Counted from the stretch's first letter, positions 21,855 to 30,121 are shown. The stretch is DNA of 43,877 bases from Candidatus Pacearchaeota archaeon (GCA_002686195.1 NZAS01000169.1:1-43877); one strand, 5' to 3'. Program-made: numbers and translations. Notes: generated from the letters alone by a model not told the origin.

Positions 21855-22591
21855 TCATTGAGGGCGGCCGACCCGCCCCGCAGGGACACCGGGAGCGTCC
21901 GGTCTGCCTTATTTATCTCAGCGAGATCCCCGCCCCTGTGGACATCGGGACTCGTTACTTCAACGCTGTTGCCATCGAGCCCAACTCAAAGGCGGTGGTG
22001 GGAGGCATCCCAGGCGGTGTCCTCAGCGTGATCAGCAACTGCCCCACCAGTGCCGTGCAGGGCTGCTACGTCAACGTGCGGGCTTTCGGCTGGCAACCTC
22101 AGCCAGCTCGCAACAGCCGGCTGCCGGTGGACAAGATCAAGAGAGCTACGCCGGGTTCTCAGGTTTGGCCGATGGCCGAGGTCATGCAACACCTCATGGC
22201 GATCCAGGCCGTCAACGTCAACCCGGAGGGGCTGCCCGAGTGGATGCAGTTGGTGGGGAGCAGCGGCAAGCTGTTCCGCCCGTGCGGCACCGCCGTGGGC
22301 CCGAGAGGGGCTTGCATCGGAGAGCCGTGCCCCGAGGGCCCCTGTGGGCTGAACCAGGGCGGCTCGTGCGTCTGGAGCGACAAGCGAAAGCGCGACGCGG
22401 CTCCTCTCGAGGCGCTCCCCCCCGAGCAGCCCCCGGCCCCACCGTTCTCGGAGCCTCACAAGCAGCAGGTTGATCCGGCTGAGTTCGGTGATCTCGCCGA
22501 GGCACCCGACAACGGCGCCCCGAAGCGAAACTCCAAGGGCCAATACGCGAAGAAGAAGAAGGGCCAGCCCGACAAGGGTGCTGATGTCTGA
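21842..22591 (+). CDS. Hypothetical protein with Cys-rich motif and basic C-terminal tail, 249 aa
   Basis: Residues 1-130 are mixed with beta-like stretches (AVAIEPNSKAVVGGIPGGVLSVISNC). Residues 145-180 contain six Cys in a compact pattern (PCGTAVGPRGACIGEPCPEGPCGLNQGGSCVW), probably metal-binding. The last 60 residues are Pro/Glu-rich then Lys-rich (YAKKKKGQPDKGADV), typical of a flexible nucleic-acid-interacting tail. It is in the early rightward block directly after the zinc-ribbon gene. No family is recognised. Confidence 0.6.
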   Translation: MPTMIIEGGRPAPQGHRERPVCLIYLSEIPAPVDIGTRYFNAVAIEPNSKAVVGGIPGGVLSVISNCPTSAVQGCYVNVRAFGWQPQPARNSRLPVDKIKRATPGSQVWPMAEVMQHLMAIQAVNVNPEGLPEWMQLVGSSGKLFRPCGTAVGPRGACIGEPCPEGPCGLNQGGSCVWSDKRKRDAAPLEALPPEQPPAPPFSEPHKQQVDPAEFGDLAEAPDNGAPKRNSKGQYAKKKKGQPDKGADV

Positions 22592-22856
22592 GACTCCGCG
22601 CCTCTACATGGCCCGGCGACGACCGGGAGAGGCTCACTGGCACCTGGTGCTTGTCTTTTCTGAGGGAACGCCGGTCGGGGTGCGTTACGCTTCCAGGGAT
22701 CAGTTGTACCGAGGCGCTCGTCGCATCTTGCGGCGCGTGGGAGCTGGCCGGCCGCCTCTCAGCAACGTGCGGAAGGCGAATCGTTGTGGAGGCGACGTCT
22801 GGCTCGGCAGGCTCGGACGGAGATTGGACTGCGTTGAATTGGTACGCCCTTCTTGA
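22584..22856 (+). CDS. Small basic protein, 90 aa
   Basis: Starts MSETPRLYMARRRPGEAHWHLVLVFSEGTPVGVRYASRDQLYRGARRILRRV. The ATG overlaps the end of the previous gene by 8 bases; an in-frame upstream start would only add sequence antisense in character. The protein is Arg-rich with a beta-like core. It overlaps the start of the J-domain gene by 23 bases. No family is recognised. Confidence 0.5.
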   Translation: MSETPRLYMARRRPGEAHWHLVLVFSEGTPVGVRYASRDQLYRGARRILRRVGAGRPPLSNVRKANRCGGDVWLGRLGRRLDCVELVRPS

Positions 22857-23376
22857 GATTGGTCGCGACGCCTCAGACCAGGAGGTAAAGGCGGCCTATC
22901 GGCGGCTGGCTCGCGTTCATCATCCTGACCGAAATCCTGGCGACCATGAGGCCGCCGAACGGTTCAAGCGGATAGCCGAAGCCTACCAGGGACTTTCCGA
23001 TCCCTTCCGGCGCATGCGCCACGATATTGATCTACGGGCGCGAGAAGAAGCTGTGCGCCACCGAGCGTCCCAGATGGAGGATCTGGCCGCGGCTCACATG
23101 GCCTGGGAGCTCAGGCGCGAGATGGCGAGCCACCCTCGCGTCCATCCCCGCAGCTCAGACCCCACGGTTCCGGGTTGGTACCAGGTCGGCCCGCAAGGCG
23201 AGTATTGGCAGCCCAACCCGTTCTACGGGCGACCCACCACCACTTCCTATTATCGCTATGAGGGCTACGAGGTTCATCCCGAAATGGACGCCCGACCCAC
23301 CGAGTCCAACGAGCGCATCGACGGGATAGCCGCCGTCGCCTTCGACATCCTTGAGCTTTGGTTCGGGAAGAGGTGA
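22834..23376 (+). CDS. J-domain (DnaJ-like) co-chaperone, 180 aa
   Basis: Starting at the TTG at 22834, the J domain begins at once: NWYALLEIGRDASDQEVKAAYRRLARVHHPDRNPGDHEAAERFKRIAEAYQGLSDPFRR, with the essential H-P-D at residues 30-32. No Gly/Phe or zinc-finger region of full DnaJ follows. The C-terminal 110 residues are phage-specific, with aromatic-rich sequence (WYQVGPQGEYWQPNPFYG). J domains stimulate Hsp70 (DnaK). Phages use them to recruit host DnaK to replication initiators or assembly. Its place in the replication block favours the former. Confidence 0.85.
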   Translation: MNWYALLEIGRDASDQEVKAAYRRLARVHHPDRNPGDHEAAERFKRIAEAYQGLSDPFRRMRHDIDLRAREEAVRHRASQMEDLAAAHMAWELRREMASHPRVHPRSSDPTVPGWYQVGPQGEYWQPNPFYGRPTTTSYYRYEGYEVHPEMDARPTESNERIDGIAAVAFDILELWFGKR

Positions 23377-23413
23377 AGGGGGCAACCCCGGCGCACATCG
23401 GGGAAGGAGGAAT

Positions 23414-23524
23414 ATGTACGCCGGGGCACCCGTGCTTCGACCTGACGACCCTACCCTTTCACTTGAAAACGCGCAACCGCTGGTAGCTGTCATATTTAGG
23501 TCCGGTCCTGTCTTTTTCACATGA
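23414..23524 (+). CDS. Very small protein, 36 aa, with strong ribosome site
   Basis: AAGGAGG lies 4 bases before the ATG, the best Shine-Dalgarno in this region, in the 199-base gap between the J-domain gene and the Sak4-like gene. The product MYAGAPVLRPDDPTLSLENAQP continues to a hydrophobic end. Palindromic site c is inside the reading frame and site d spans its stop. It may be a leader peptide or a real small protein. Composition alone cannot decide. Confidence 0.4.
   Translation: MYAGAPVLRPDDPTLSLENAQPLVAVIFRSGPVFFT
23457..23468. promoter_or_regulatory. Palindromic element TTTCA-CT-TGAAA, site c
   Basis: A perfect 5-base-arm palindrome. Its centre is 58 bases upstream of site d, so a dimeric regulator could bind both on a similar helical face. 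Both lie before the Sak4-like gene. Confidence 0.5.
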
Positions 23525-23528
23525 AAAA
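23513..23528. promoter_or_regulatory. Palindromic element TTTTTCA-CA-TGAAAAA, site d
   Basis: A perfect 7-base-arm palindrome, the strongest of the five sites, ending 47 bases before the ATG at 23576. Confidence 0.55.
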
Positions 23529-23575
23529 AACGTGATAGGGTTGCTCTGCTTTCGACAACCGCTCAGGGGAACTAA

Positions 23576-24394
23576 ATGCCTTACGCCAAAATCTGCATCG
23601 CGGGCCACAGCGGCTCGGGCAAGACCTTCACCGCGGCCAAGGCGCCGTATCCTTTCTTCCTTCTGTTCGAGCCGCAAGGCGAGCTCAGTGCCAAGGCGGG
23701 TTCCGCCGCTGCGGGGGAAGAGCCGACGCATGTAGGAGTGCGTCGATGTTCCCTGGACCTTGAGGGTCTTCAGTCCTCCCTCGATTTCATCCACAAGCTC
23801 GACAATCCCTCGAGTGAGAATCTTCCCCTGGACCCCCGGACTACCATCGTGATCGACTCCCTATCGGCTGTCCAGCAGGCGTGTATGCGGGAGATCGCCA
23901 AGAGCAAAGCGAGCAAGCGGGTCAATCACGGCTTGATCAGGGCTCTCAACCAGGACGACTGGGACCTTGCGAATCGCTGGCTGCTTCACTGGCTCGATCA
24001 GGTCCTCGCGGTGGACTACAACGTGATCGTCTTGGTCCACGCTCGGAGGCCAGAGCGCAAGTCTGGGGGCAAGATCGTGCTCGAGCCCAGACTGGAGGGG
24101 CAACGTATAAACGACTTCCTTCACCAGCGTTTCACGGCTGTGGGGATGCTTCACCGGATCTTTGACCGGGCGACCCAGACCACTCAGAGGGTGGTGGTCT
24201 TCGATCCTGTGGCTGAGGTCGACGGGCGCATCTGTCTCGGCAAGCCTGGGCCTGGACTGCGACCGGTAGAGCATGCCGAGCCGGCCTGGTGGATTGAGAC
24301 GATGCAGCTCGCTATGACCGGGCAACCTTCTCCACATCCTGCTCCTGATTTGAGGCCGCCCCTTCCCGCCTCTTCACCCGTGAGGCTCGCATGA
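23576..24394 (+). CDS. Sak4-like/phage RecA-fold ATPase, 272 aa
   Basis: Walker A is GHSGSGKT at residues 10-17, directly after the N-terminal strand. Walker B is TTIVIDSLSAVQQA near residue 90. A third motif, YNVIVLVHARRPER, is near residue 155. This compact order matches phage Sak4/AAA_24 ATPases, RecA/Rad51-related proteins used in recombination with an SSB partner. The C-terminal 40 residues are Pro-rich. The gene is controlled by palindromic sites c and d and is followed by a coupled exonuclease gene (ATGA overlap), forming a recombination/replication pair. Confidence 0.7.
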   Translation: MPYAKICIAGHSGSGKTFTAAKAPYPFFLLFEPQGELSAKAGSAAAGEEPTHVGVRRCSLDLEGLQSSLDFIHKLDNPSSENLPLDPRTTIVIDSLSAVQQACMREIAKSKASKRVNHGLIRALNQDDWDLANRWLLHWLDQVLAVDYNVIVLVHARRPERKSGGKIVLEPRLEGQRINDFLHQRFTAVGMLHRIFDRATQTTQRVVVFDPVAEVDGRICLGKPGPGLRPVEHAEPAWWIETMQLAMTGQPSPHPAPDLRPPLPASSPVRLA

Positions 24395-25086
24395 ATCTTT
24401 TTGATCACCCCTTCATCGTCGTTGACTGCGAAACCACCGGGATCACCGGCAAGCCGGACGGATTCGTTGCTCACGTTGTCGAGATCGGCGCTTGCGTAGT
24501 CACCGAGACGGGCGAGGTACTGGACTCGCTGGCCTTCTTCGTGCGCCAGTCTCCCGAGGTCCTCGACGACCCGAGGGCGGCTAGAGCTTTCGAGATCACC
24601 GGGATTGACCGTCAGCAGGTTGTCCGCGACGGCCTCCCTTTGGAGATTGCCTCCAAGGTCTTCGCCCTGTGGGTCGCGGCTCACCGAAACCTTCACAACG
24701 CCAGTGAGATCCGGGCGTTCAATCAAGCTTTTGACTTCGTCTTCCTCCGCGCCCCCGAGTGGAACACGTTCTCCCGCGCAAGGGTAGGGGAGGGGGAGTG
24801 CCTGATGTTGGCAGCTATGGAGATCATGGGGCCGGCAGGCGCTCTCCCTCCTGCGCCGCGGTGGGCCCAGGACAAGGGCCAGCCCTGGAAGTGGCCGCGG
24901 GTGGCGGAGGCGGTGGCCTTCTTCAACGGCAAGGGTCACGATATTGCGTGGGGGGCAAACTCAGCTCACCGGGCGTTGGAGGACTGTCTCAAGGAAGCGG
25001 CCCTGGCGGTGGCTATCGAGAAGGAGAGGTTCGCCGCTCGGCAGCAGCTCCACCTTCCCCTGGAGGTGGGCGATGAAGCGCGATAG
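24391..25086 (+). CDS. DEDDh 3'-5' exonuclease (DnaQ-like), 231 aa
   Basis: Exo I is VVDCETTGI with Asp12 and Glu14. Exo II is AFNQAFDF with Asp115. Exo III is AHRALEDC with His193 and Asp198, giving the DEDDh class. The FEITGI segment after Exo I is typical of DnaQ/RNase T-like enzymes. The protein would supply proofreading or DNA degradation, and the polymerase encoded at 19649 appears to lack its own exonuclease motifs, so it may be proofread in trans. It is translationally coupled to the Sak4-like gene. Confidence 0.85.
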   Translation: MNLFDHPFIVVDCETTGITGKPDGFVAHVVEIGACVVTETGEVLDSLAFFVRQSPEVLDDPRAARAFEITGIDRQQVVRDGLPLEIASKVFALWVAAHRNLHNASEIRAFNQAFDFVFLRAPEWNTFSRARVGEGECLMLAAMEIMGPAGALPPAPRWAQDKGQPWKWPRVAEAVAFFNGKGHDIAWGANSAHRALEDCLKEAALAVAIEKERFAARQQLHLPLEVGDEAR

Positions 25087-25510
25087 GTTTGAGAAGGTAC
25101 TCAATCTCGCCCGCAAATCCAAAGACGGAGAGCGCGACTCAGCCTGGGCGAAGGTCAGGGATGCTTACCGCAAGGCTGATGATATGGCCCAGGCGGCCCT
25201 TGACCACCTGATCGCTCCGGGTGAGTGGCGCGACATCCTGAGCGAGACGACCCCAGGATCTGGCGACTGGGCGACCTCTAGCGGAGAGCGGCCCGATTGC
25301 CGCACCTGTCGGTTCGCCGATCTGGAGAGCGATCTCTGTCGACGCACCGCCCCAAGCGCCCTTGTGGCTCGAGAAGAGCTGCACCAGGGATTTCCCAACA
25401 TCTTTCCCGGCTCCGACTGGTGCTGGGAGTGGAGTAGCGGTGTTGGAGTCATTGAAAGCGCCTTGATTGATATTGCGGATGCCATAGAAGGGTCGCGGCG
25501 GGTCCAGTGA
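25073..25510 (+). CDS. Cys-motif protein, 145 aa
   Basis: The ATG at 25073 follows GGAGGTG inside the end of the exonuclease gene. The N-terminal 75 residues are helical (FEKVLNLARKSKDGERDSAWAKVRDAYRKADDM). The motif CRTCRFADLESDLCRRTAPSAL, with a later WCWEW, has the C-x2-C...C...WC layout seen in many small phage and plasmid proteins thought to bind a metal or iron-sulfur cluster. It lies between the exonuclease and helicase genes with overlaps on both sides. The specific function is unknown. Confidence 0.55.
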   Translation: MKRDRFEKVLNLARKSKDGERDSAWAKVRDAYRKADDMAQAALDHLIAPGEWRDILSETTPGSGDWATSSGERPDCRTCRFADLESDLCRRTAPSALVAREELHQGFPNIFPGSDWCWEWSSGVGVIESALIDIADAIEGSRRVQ

Positions 25511-26793
25511 TCACTCTGACTAGCGACCAGGAGAGTTCGCTCCAGACCGTCGAAGACCGCCTCGCCAACCACGAACGCCTCACCGTGCTGGCTGGCCCTG
25601 CCGGCACCGGCAAGACCACCTTGATAAGAGAAATCCTGCGCCGTCTGGACCGCCGCTACGCCTTCTCCTTCCTGGCACCCACAGGCAAGGCCGCCCAGCG
25701 TCTACACGAAGTGACAGGTCGTCCTGCATCAACGCTTCACTCGGTCATTTACGGGAGGGTGAGCGGGCATCGCAAGGACGGCTCCCCAATCTTCGAGAAG
25801 ATCCCGGAAGGCTCGGCGTCTGTAGGGCAGGTCGCTGTGCTTGACGAGTCGTCCATGATTTCCACCCGCCTCGCCGAGGATGCGCTCGAGGCGATCCCGC
25901 CACATGTTCGCGTCCTGGCGGTGGGCGACCCCTTCCAGCTACGCCCCGTCGGAAAGAACAGCGACGGGGGATTCGAGGAACAATGCGGCTTCGACCTGGG
26001 GAAGCCCGATGCGTCGCTGACTCAGGTCCACCGTCAGGCCCTCGAGTCGCCGGTACTGGCTCTGGCGACTCAGATTCGCGAGCGCCGTGAGCGCCCCTAT
26101 CCACCCGACTTCACCGACGCCACGCTCCAGTGTCTCTCGGCTTCGCTCGATCAGGTCGCACAGCTTCTTGCCAAGCTGGAGGCTTTGCGTGAGGACTGGG
26201 TCTGCCTGGTTCATTCCCATGCCGCCCGCCGCGCGATCAGCGCGGCTACTCGCTCAGCCCTTGGCTTTGGCCCCGTCTCCAGCGGACCCGCTCCCGGCGA
26301 AAAACTCTGGGTGCGGCGTAACTGCCCGGAGCTCGGCCTCTACAACGGCAACATCGTCCGGGCCGTGCGGGCTTTCCGCCTCACTGACGGGGAGGACCTG
26401 GGTGCGATGCAGCACCGGCCGGTCGGTGCTTACCAGAGATCGGCGCGGAAGTTCAGCGCCCACGACCTTTCGCTGTTCACCATGAGTCTGGACGGAGTCG
26501 AGCCCGCAGCCCTGCTTCCTTCCGCTGCCTGGGAGCAGGACCGCCGTCTCAACAAGGAGGAAAACAGTCACTACTTTCGGGCCATGAAGGCCACCTTTGG
26601 GGCGCAGGCTTTTCGGCGTCTTCTCGAAGCCTCTCCGGGCTATGCGATCACTACTCACGCCGCACAGGGCAGTCAGTGGAAGCGTGTCATAGTGATCGAC
26701 ACAGGCACTCGCGATCCGCGCTGGTGGTACACCGCCGTCACGAGAGCAACTGAGCGCGTAGTGGTGGTGCAACTGCGCGATTGGAAGAAATGA
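25507..26793 (+). CDS. SF1 DNA helicase, RecD/Dda-like, 428 aa
   Basis: Motif I is GPAGTGKTT (30-38). Motif Ia is LAPTGKAAQRL. Motif II is VLDESSM (111-117). Motif III is GDPFQLRPV (140-148). Motif V is ITTHAAQGSQW and motif VI is YTAVTRAT. The order and short length (428 residues) match Dda-type RecD-like helicases of phages, which move 5' to 3' on DNA and help replication initiation and recombination. A GTG start overlaps the previous stop, and the TGA overlaps the next gene. It is the most confidently assigned enzyme of the replication block. Confidence 0.9.
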   Translation: MITLTSDQESSLQTVEDRLANHERLTVLAGPAGTGKTTLIREILRRLDRRYAFSFLAPTGKAAQRLHEVTGRPASTLHSVIYGRVSGHRKDGSPIFEKIPEGSASVGQVAVLDESSMISTRLAEDALEAIPPHVRVLAVGDPFQLRPVGKNSDGGFEEQCGFDLGKPDASLTQVHRQALESPVLALATQIRERRERPYPPDFTDATLQCLSASLDQVAQLLAKLEALREDWVCLVHSHAARRAISAATRSALGFGPVSSGPAPGEKLWVRRNCPELGLYNGNIVRAVRAFRLTDGEDLGAMQHRPVGAYQRSARKFSAHDLSLFTMSLDGVEPAALLPSAAWEQDRRLNKEENSHYFRAMKATFGAQAFRRLLEASPGYAITTHAAQGSQWKRVIVIDTGTRDPRWWYTAVTRATERVVVVQLRDWKK

Positions 26794-27905
26794 ACTGGCC
26801 CCGCTATCCCGCAGACCGCCTTGCGCAGGCTCGCGCCGCCGCTCAGAGCGGTCGCGTCGTTCTCCAGGAGAGTTTCTGCCGAGGCATGGCAGGTTGGCTC
26901 CTTGGCCCCGACTCCAGCACCCTCGCTACTGCCGCCAAGTCGGCGGGGATCGCGTCCTTTGTCAGTCGTCATCCAGGTGACGGCAGGGGCTGCATCGAAC
27001 TCTATGGCGACGAGCTTGGGAAGGCTTACAGTCGCGCTGGTCCTCAAGAGAAGCGTCCGGCTTCCTGGTCCTTGTTTACGTCGTCACAAGAGCTCGATGC
27101 TGTCAAACACGCTCTCGATGGTGGCGTTGCTGTGTGGATAGACTCCAGCACCGAGGCTCCCCGCTGGCTTCTCCTGGGTTCCACCGAAGGGATGGTCCGT
27201 CAGGCCAGGGATACCGTGAAGGCTCGGGGCACCGTCGCGCAGCGTCCTCCGGCCTGGGCGATCTTGCTGGACCGGGCTTCCTTCGACCGAGCGCGATCTC
27301 GCTGTCTCAGTGAGGCCAACCTCTCGCTGGCCCGCGCCGGAACTCTGGGAGTCGTCGCTCCGGTGCGTCGTCCGGTGATGGCCTTTGAGGCTTCCGGGCC
27401 GCTGGTTCTCGAGCGGCTCCGGCAAGCCGTAGCTACCTATCTCCAGCGGGGGCGCCCAGAGGTCATTTCCTTGCCCGTGACCGCTTGGACGGTGTCGGTG
27501 GTGCTCGGCATGTCGTTCTCGTCCAACATGCTGGAGGGGGCTCGCTTCCGGCTCCACCTTCCTGGCCCGTGGAGCGACTATGGGCGCACCTGGGTCGACC
27601 AGGAGCTGCGCGACGACTACTCCTTCTTCACTGGTTACATCTGCGCGGACCCCCTTGTCACTCTTGCTATGGCTATGGATCTGGGACCGGCCAACGGCTT
27701 CGAGATCAGCGAGCACGGAAGCTACGAGGATGCAGTGAGCGCAGCCACTCAGGAGGTCGAGTCTCTCCTGGTAGCCGGCCAGAAAGAGCCGCATCCCTTC
27801 CTACTGTCCGAGGGGGTCTGTCTGTCGTCCTTCGCTTGGCGTAAAGCTGCTGCTGCGGAGCGAGAGTGGGTGGAGCTGGCCGACCTTGTCAAAACTACGG
27901 CGTGA
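26790..27905 (+). CDS. Hypothetical protein, 371 aa
   Basis: The ATG at 26790 overlaps the helicase stop (ATGA). The protein is soluble and mixed alpha/beta, with no Walker or zinc motif. Notable stretches are GGVAVWIDSSTEAPRWLLLGSTEGMVRQARD and LDRASFDRARSRCLSEANLSLARAG. It may be a replication accessory factor given its coupling to the helicase, but I recognise no family. Confidence 0.55.
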   Translation: MNWPRYPADRLAQARAAAQSGRVVLQESFCRGMAGWLLGPDSSTLATAAKSAGIASFVSRHPGDGRGCIELYGDELGKAYSRAGPQEKRPASWSLFTSSQELDAVKHALDGGVAVWIDSSTEAPRWLLLGSTEGMVRQARDTVKARGTVAQRPPAWAILLDRASFDRARSRCLSEANLSLARAGTLGVVAPVRRPVMAFEASGPLVLERLRQAVATYLQRGRPEVISLPVTAWTVSVVLGMSFSSNMLEGARFRLHLPGPWSDYGRTWVDQELRDDYSFFTGYICADPLVTLAMAMDLGPANGFEISEHGSYEDAVSAATQEVESLLVAGQKEPHPFLLSEGVCLSSFAWRKAAAAEREWVELADLVKTTA

Positions 27906-27907
27906 CC

Positions 27908-28234
27908 ATGCAGATCCTTCTCCCCCTCAACCTCCCGAAGCCCGGCTTCAAGGGCCTCTCCAACCCCAGCATCAAAGAACGCTTTGAGTCGTTCCACGAA
28001 CTCAACCCTCATGTGTATGACGCCCTGCGAGAGCTGGCGCTTCGGGCTCGCGGTGCAGGGCGAAAACAGTACGGAATCGCGAGTCTGTTTGAGGTGCTTC
28101 GGTGGAGCTACCTGATGCAAACCCAGGGCGACGAGTTCAAACTGAACAACGATTATCGGGCTCACTACGCTCGTCTTCTCATGAAGCAGGAGCCGGCCCT
28201 GGAGGGCTTCTTCGAGACTCGAGAGAAGCAGTGA
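27908..28234 (+). CDS. Conserved small phage protein, 108 aa
   Basis: Contains the pattern FHELNPHVYDALRELALRARG and LFEVLRWSYLMQTQ, then FKLNNDYRAHYARLLMKQEPALEGFFETR. This F-x-x-x-N-P-x-V...RW...F-K-L-N-N-x-Y...Y-A-R-L pattern is, to my knowledge, recurrent in uncharacterised proteins of many tailed phages, often near recombination nucleases. Function is unknown. The ATG at 27908 is close to the previous stop. It converges on the leftward kinase-like gene 4 bases later. Confidence 0.65.
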   Translation: MQILLPLNLPKPGFKGLSNPSIKERFESFHELNPHVYDALRELALRARGAGRKQYGIASLFEVLRWSYLMQTQGDEFKLNNDYRAHYARLLMKQEPALEGFFETREKQ

Positions 28235-28238
28235 GGGT

Positions 28239-29537
28239 CTAGCTGACCAGCTTCGAGAACTCTCCGTAGCTCTCGCCGGAGCGCGGCCCGAGGCTCTTGA
28301 CAAGTCGGGCAAAGGGCACGTTCTTGTGCTTCGGGTTACGCTTGATCTGGGCTGCTATGTCTGTGGCCGGATCGCGCCCCTGGCGGTAGGCCCGCACCAC
28401 CATGCGGGCTAGCGTGAGCGGCTCCAGTCCGGTGGCCGGAACTAGCTGTTCTTTCACTACGCGGCGTTCGCCGGGATAGGTCGGTCGATGGTCGAATCCT
28501 CCACGGCGGGCAGCTTCTTCCGCGACGAACTCGGTGAGGCCCTCGCAGATCCAGATCCCGAGCTGGTCATCCACCAGTCCGGTCGCATGCACCCATTCGT
28601 GCGGAAGGGACCACTCATGGGTGACGTAGAGCTGGTCTTTTGGGGTATGGAAGCCGACCACCCCGCCGGCGCTCGGCCAGCCGTGGCTTCTCACCACCTT
28701 CTCCATCTTCCGTTGTCCTACTATCTCGCATGAGCGGACCTTGGACGGCGCTCCGAGAATCTCTTCGACAGTTCGCGCCAATTCGCTTTGGCGCGGGCAC
28801 GGCCGCGACCGCCTCCTTCGAGGGACTTCTCGGCGACGATTGGCGCTGCCGCGGAGACGGATCAGCTTGACGCGGCGGGGATGGGAAGCCGAGCCCAGGT
28901 CATGGACTACCAGGCCCGCGGGATATTTCTTGTCCAGGAAGGTGGTTGCCGTGGGTCGAGATCCGATGTTGTCGGTATGGATGTCGATCACCCCGAGCTC
29001 GAGACGATAGAGGTCCTGATATACCTGCATGAGCGGGCGCAAGGTCTTGGTGTTGAGCAAGCGCCAGGAGGGTTGTTTGGAGGGTACTGGCAGCAAGGCC
29101 CCAGCCTCGCGTTCGTCTGCCAGGTCGAAGGACATTTCTACCACCGCGCTTCGGTCCTCATTGGAAAGGCCAGGATCGGGGTCGATGGCCTCACGGATGA
29201 TGGCGAAGACCCGCTCGTGGGGGATTCGGGGGAGCTCTACCATGTAGACCCCGCGAACAAAGGGAAAGCGAAGCCCCTCCTTGCGCCCCTCGCTTTGGAG
29301 TTGCCGAATCAGCTTGTTTGCCACGGCTTCCCCGCCGTCGTCGGTTAGCTTGAGGACGAACCTGGGGTCACTGAGCTCGATTATGCAGCCGTGCATACCG
29401 CAAGCCGGGGTCCCTGCTGTGGCGATCACCTTGCCGACCTTGAGGCCCTGGACCCGCTCGATAAGAGGGCGCAGCGGCTTCAGAGCGGCGCGGACCCAGG
29501 CGTGAGTGTATTTGGGACTCTGGTTCGATGGACTCAT
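28239..29537 (-). CDS. Protein-kinase-fold domain fused to a zinc metallopeptidase domain, 432 aa
   Basis: I start at the ATG at 29537, as upstream in-frame sequence is antisense to the next gene. N-terminal half: a Gly-rich segment (AGTPACGMHGCIIELSD), FVLKL with Lys63, VIDIHTDNIG with Asp185 and Asn190 (as in aminoglycoside-phosphotransferase-like kinases), and VVHDLGSA with Asp213 (DFG equivalent). A strongly basic linker (about 222-249) follows. C-terminal half: LPHEWVHATG with HExxH at 313-317, then WICEGLTEFVAEE with the third ligand Glu332, a gluzincin-type site. The protein could modify or cut host proteins. Both active sites look intact. It is divergent from its rightward neighbour. 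Confidence 0.75.
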   Translation of the reverse strand: MSPSNQSPKYTHAWVRAALKPLRPLIERVQGLKVGKVIATAGTPACGMHGCIIELSDPRFVLKLTDDGGEAVANKLIRQLQSEGRKEGLRFPFVRGVYMVELPRIPHERVFAIIREAIDPDPGLSNEDRSAVVEMSFDLADEREAGALLPVPSKQPSWRLLNTKTLRPLMQVYQDLYRLELGVIDIHTDNIGSRPTATTFLDKKYPAGLVVHDLGSASHPRRVKLIRLRGSANRRREVPRRRRSRPCPRQSELARTVEEILGAPSKVRSCEIVGQRKMEKVVRSHGWPSAGGVVGFHTPKDQLYVTHEWSLPHEWVHATGLVDDQLGIWICEGLTEFVAEEAARRGGFDHRPTYPGERRVVKEQLVPATGLEPLTLARMVVRAYRQGRDPATDIAAQIKRNPKHKNVPFARLVKSLGPRSGESYGEFSKLVS

Positions 29538-29541
29538 CGCT

Positions 29542-29553
29542 GTATCATGATAC
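29542..29553. promoter_or_regulatory. Perfect 12-base palindrome GTATCATGATAC
   Basis: Lies 5 bases upstream of the leftward kinase-like gene start, in the 73-base divergent gap before 29611. It is a likely operator. It resembles but is distinct from the TTTCA-NN-TGAAA sites. Confidence 0.5.
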
Positions 29554-29610
29554 TCTCGGCGAGCAGCGGCAGGCTGCTTCGGAAGGCTACCGCAGACCAG
29601 GGAAAACTTC

Positions 29611-29838
29611 ATGGATCGCGACGACGAGTACGGTGACATCTTGGACATGGTCCGCGACGACGACGGGCGCTTTGTGATGTCGGAGTTCGCGGAGGACGAA
29701 GCCGATCCCGAGCCTGAACCGGAACCCGTCGACCGGGGCGATCTCCAGATCAAATTGGACGCGCCGGCGACCGTCGCGGTTGCCACTTTCAGCGTGGGGC
29801 TGCTGCTGGGCGCTTTGCTTCGCCGGCGCTTGAGTTAG
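29611..29838 (+). CDS. Small acidic tail-anchored membrane protein, 75 aa
   Basis: Residues 1-45 are acidic (MDRDDEYGDILDMVRDDDGRF and EPEPEPEPVD). Residues 51-69 are a single hydrophobic helix (PATVAVATFSVGLLLGALL) ending RRRLS, giving a C-terminal anchor with the charged part facing the other side. The same plan, an acidic head and a C-terminal membrane segment, recurs in several downstream proteins, suggesting a common membrane-linked role in the particle. Start ATG; no typical signal peptide. Confidence 0.6.
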   Translation: MDRDDEYGDILDMVRDDDGRFVMSEFAEDEADPEPEPEPVDRGDLQIKLDAPATVAVATFSVGLLLGALLRRRLS

Positions 29839-29848
29839 GATCACCTCA

Positions 29849-30121
29849 ATGTCTTACGATGGTTACGGCTACGATGGCTACGGTTACGATGAACTGCTCA
29901 ACGTCTTTGACGATCAGGGCCTTGGGCCAGTTGGCGAGACGGGCTTCGATCCAGATATGCAGCATGGGCCCCCCTCTCCCGCTCCCCCCGTTCCGCAGCT
30001 ACGCCGACCTGCCCGGCCTCCCCCCGCACCCGTCGCTCCACGCCAGCCCGGCCTGGCTGGAGTCGCTACCGCAAGTCTCCTCGCGGGTGTCTTGTTTGGG
30101 GTTTTGTTCGGACGTCCCTAG
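29849..30121 (+). CDS. Small Gly-Tyr-Asp/Pro-rich tail-anchored membrane protein, 90 aa
   Basis: The N-terminus repeats G-Y-D-G-Y-G-Y-D, a motif also seen at the start of the 287-residue protein at 35580. A Pro-rich middle (PPSPAPPVPQLRRPARPPPAP) leads to a hydrophobic C-terminus (LAGVATASLLAGVLFGVLFG). It follows the 75-residue gene after 10 bases and shares the tail-anchored design. Function is unknown; a virion membrane protein is inferred. Confidence 0.55.
   Translation: MSYDGYGYDGYGYDELLNVFDDQGLGPVGETGFDPDMQHGPPSPAPPVPQLRRPARPPPAPVAPRQPGLAGVATASLLAGVLFGVLFGRP

Noticed and set aside
22651..22833. Upstream extension of the J-domain protein
   Set aside because: It overlaps the 90-aa basic protein in another frame and is Cys/Ser-rich without J-domain sequence. 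The domain begins at the TTG at 22834.
28239..29786. Longer version of the kinase/peptidase gene (515 aa)
   Set aside because: The extra 83 residues are antisense to the 75-aa gene and are Ser-rich nonsense. The ATG at 29537 starts the natural protein.
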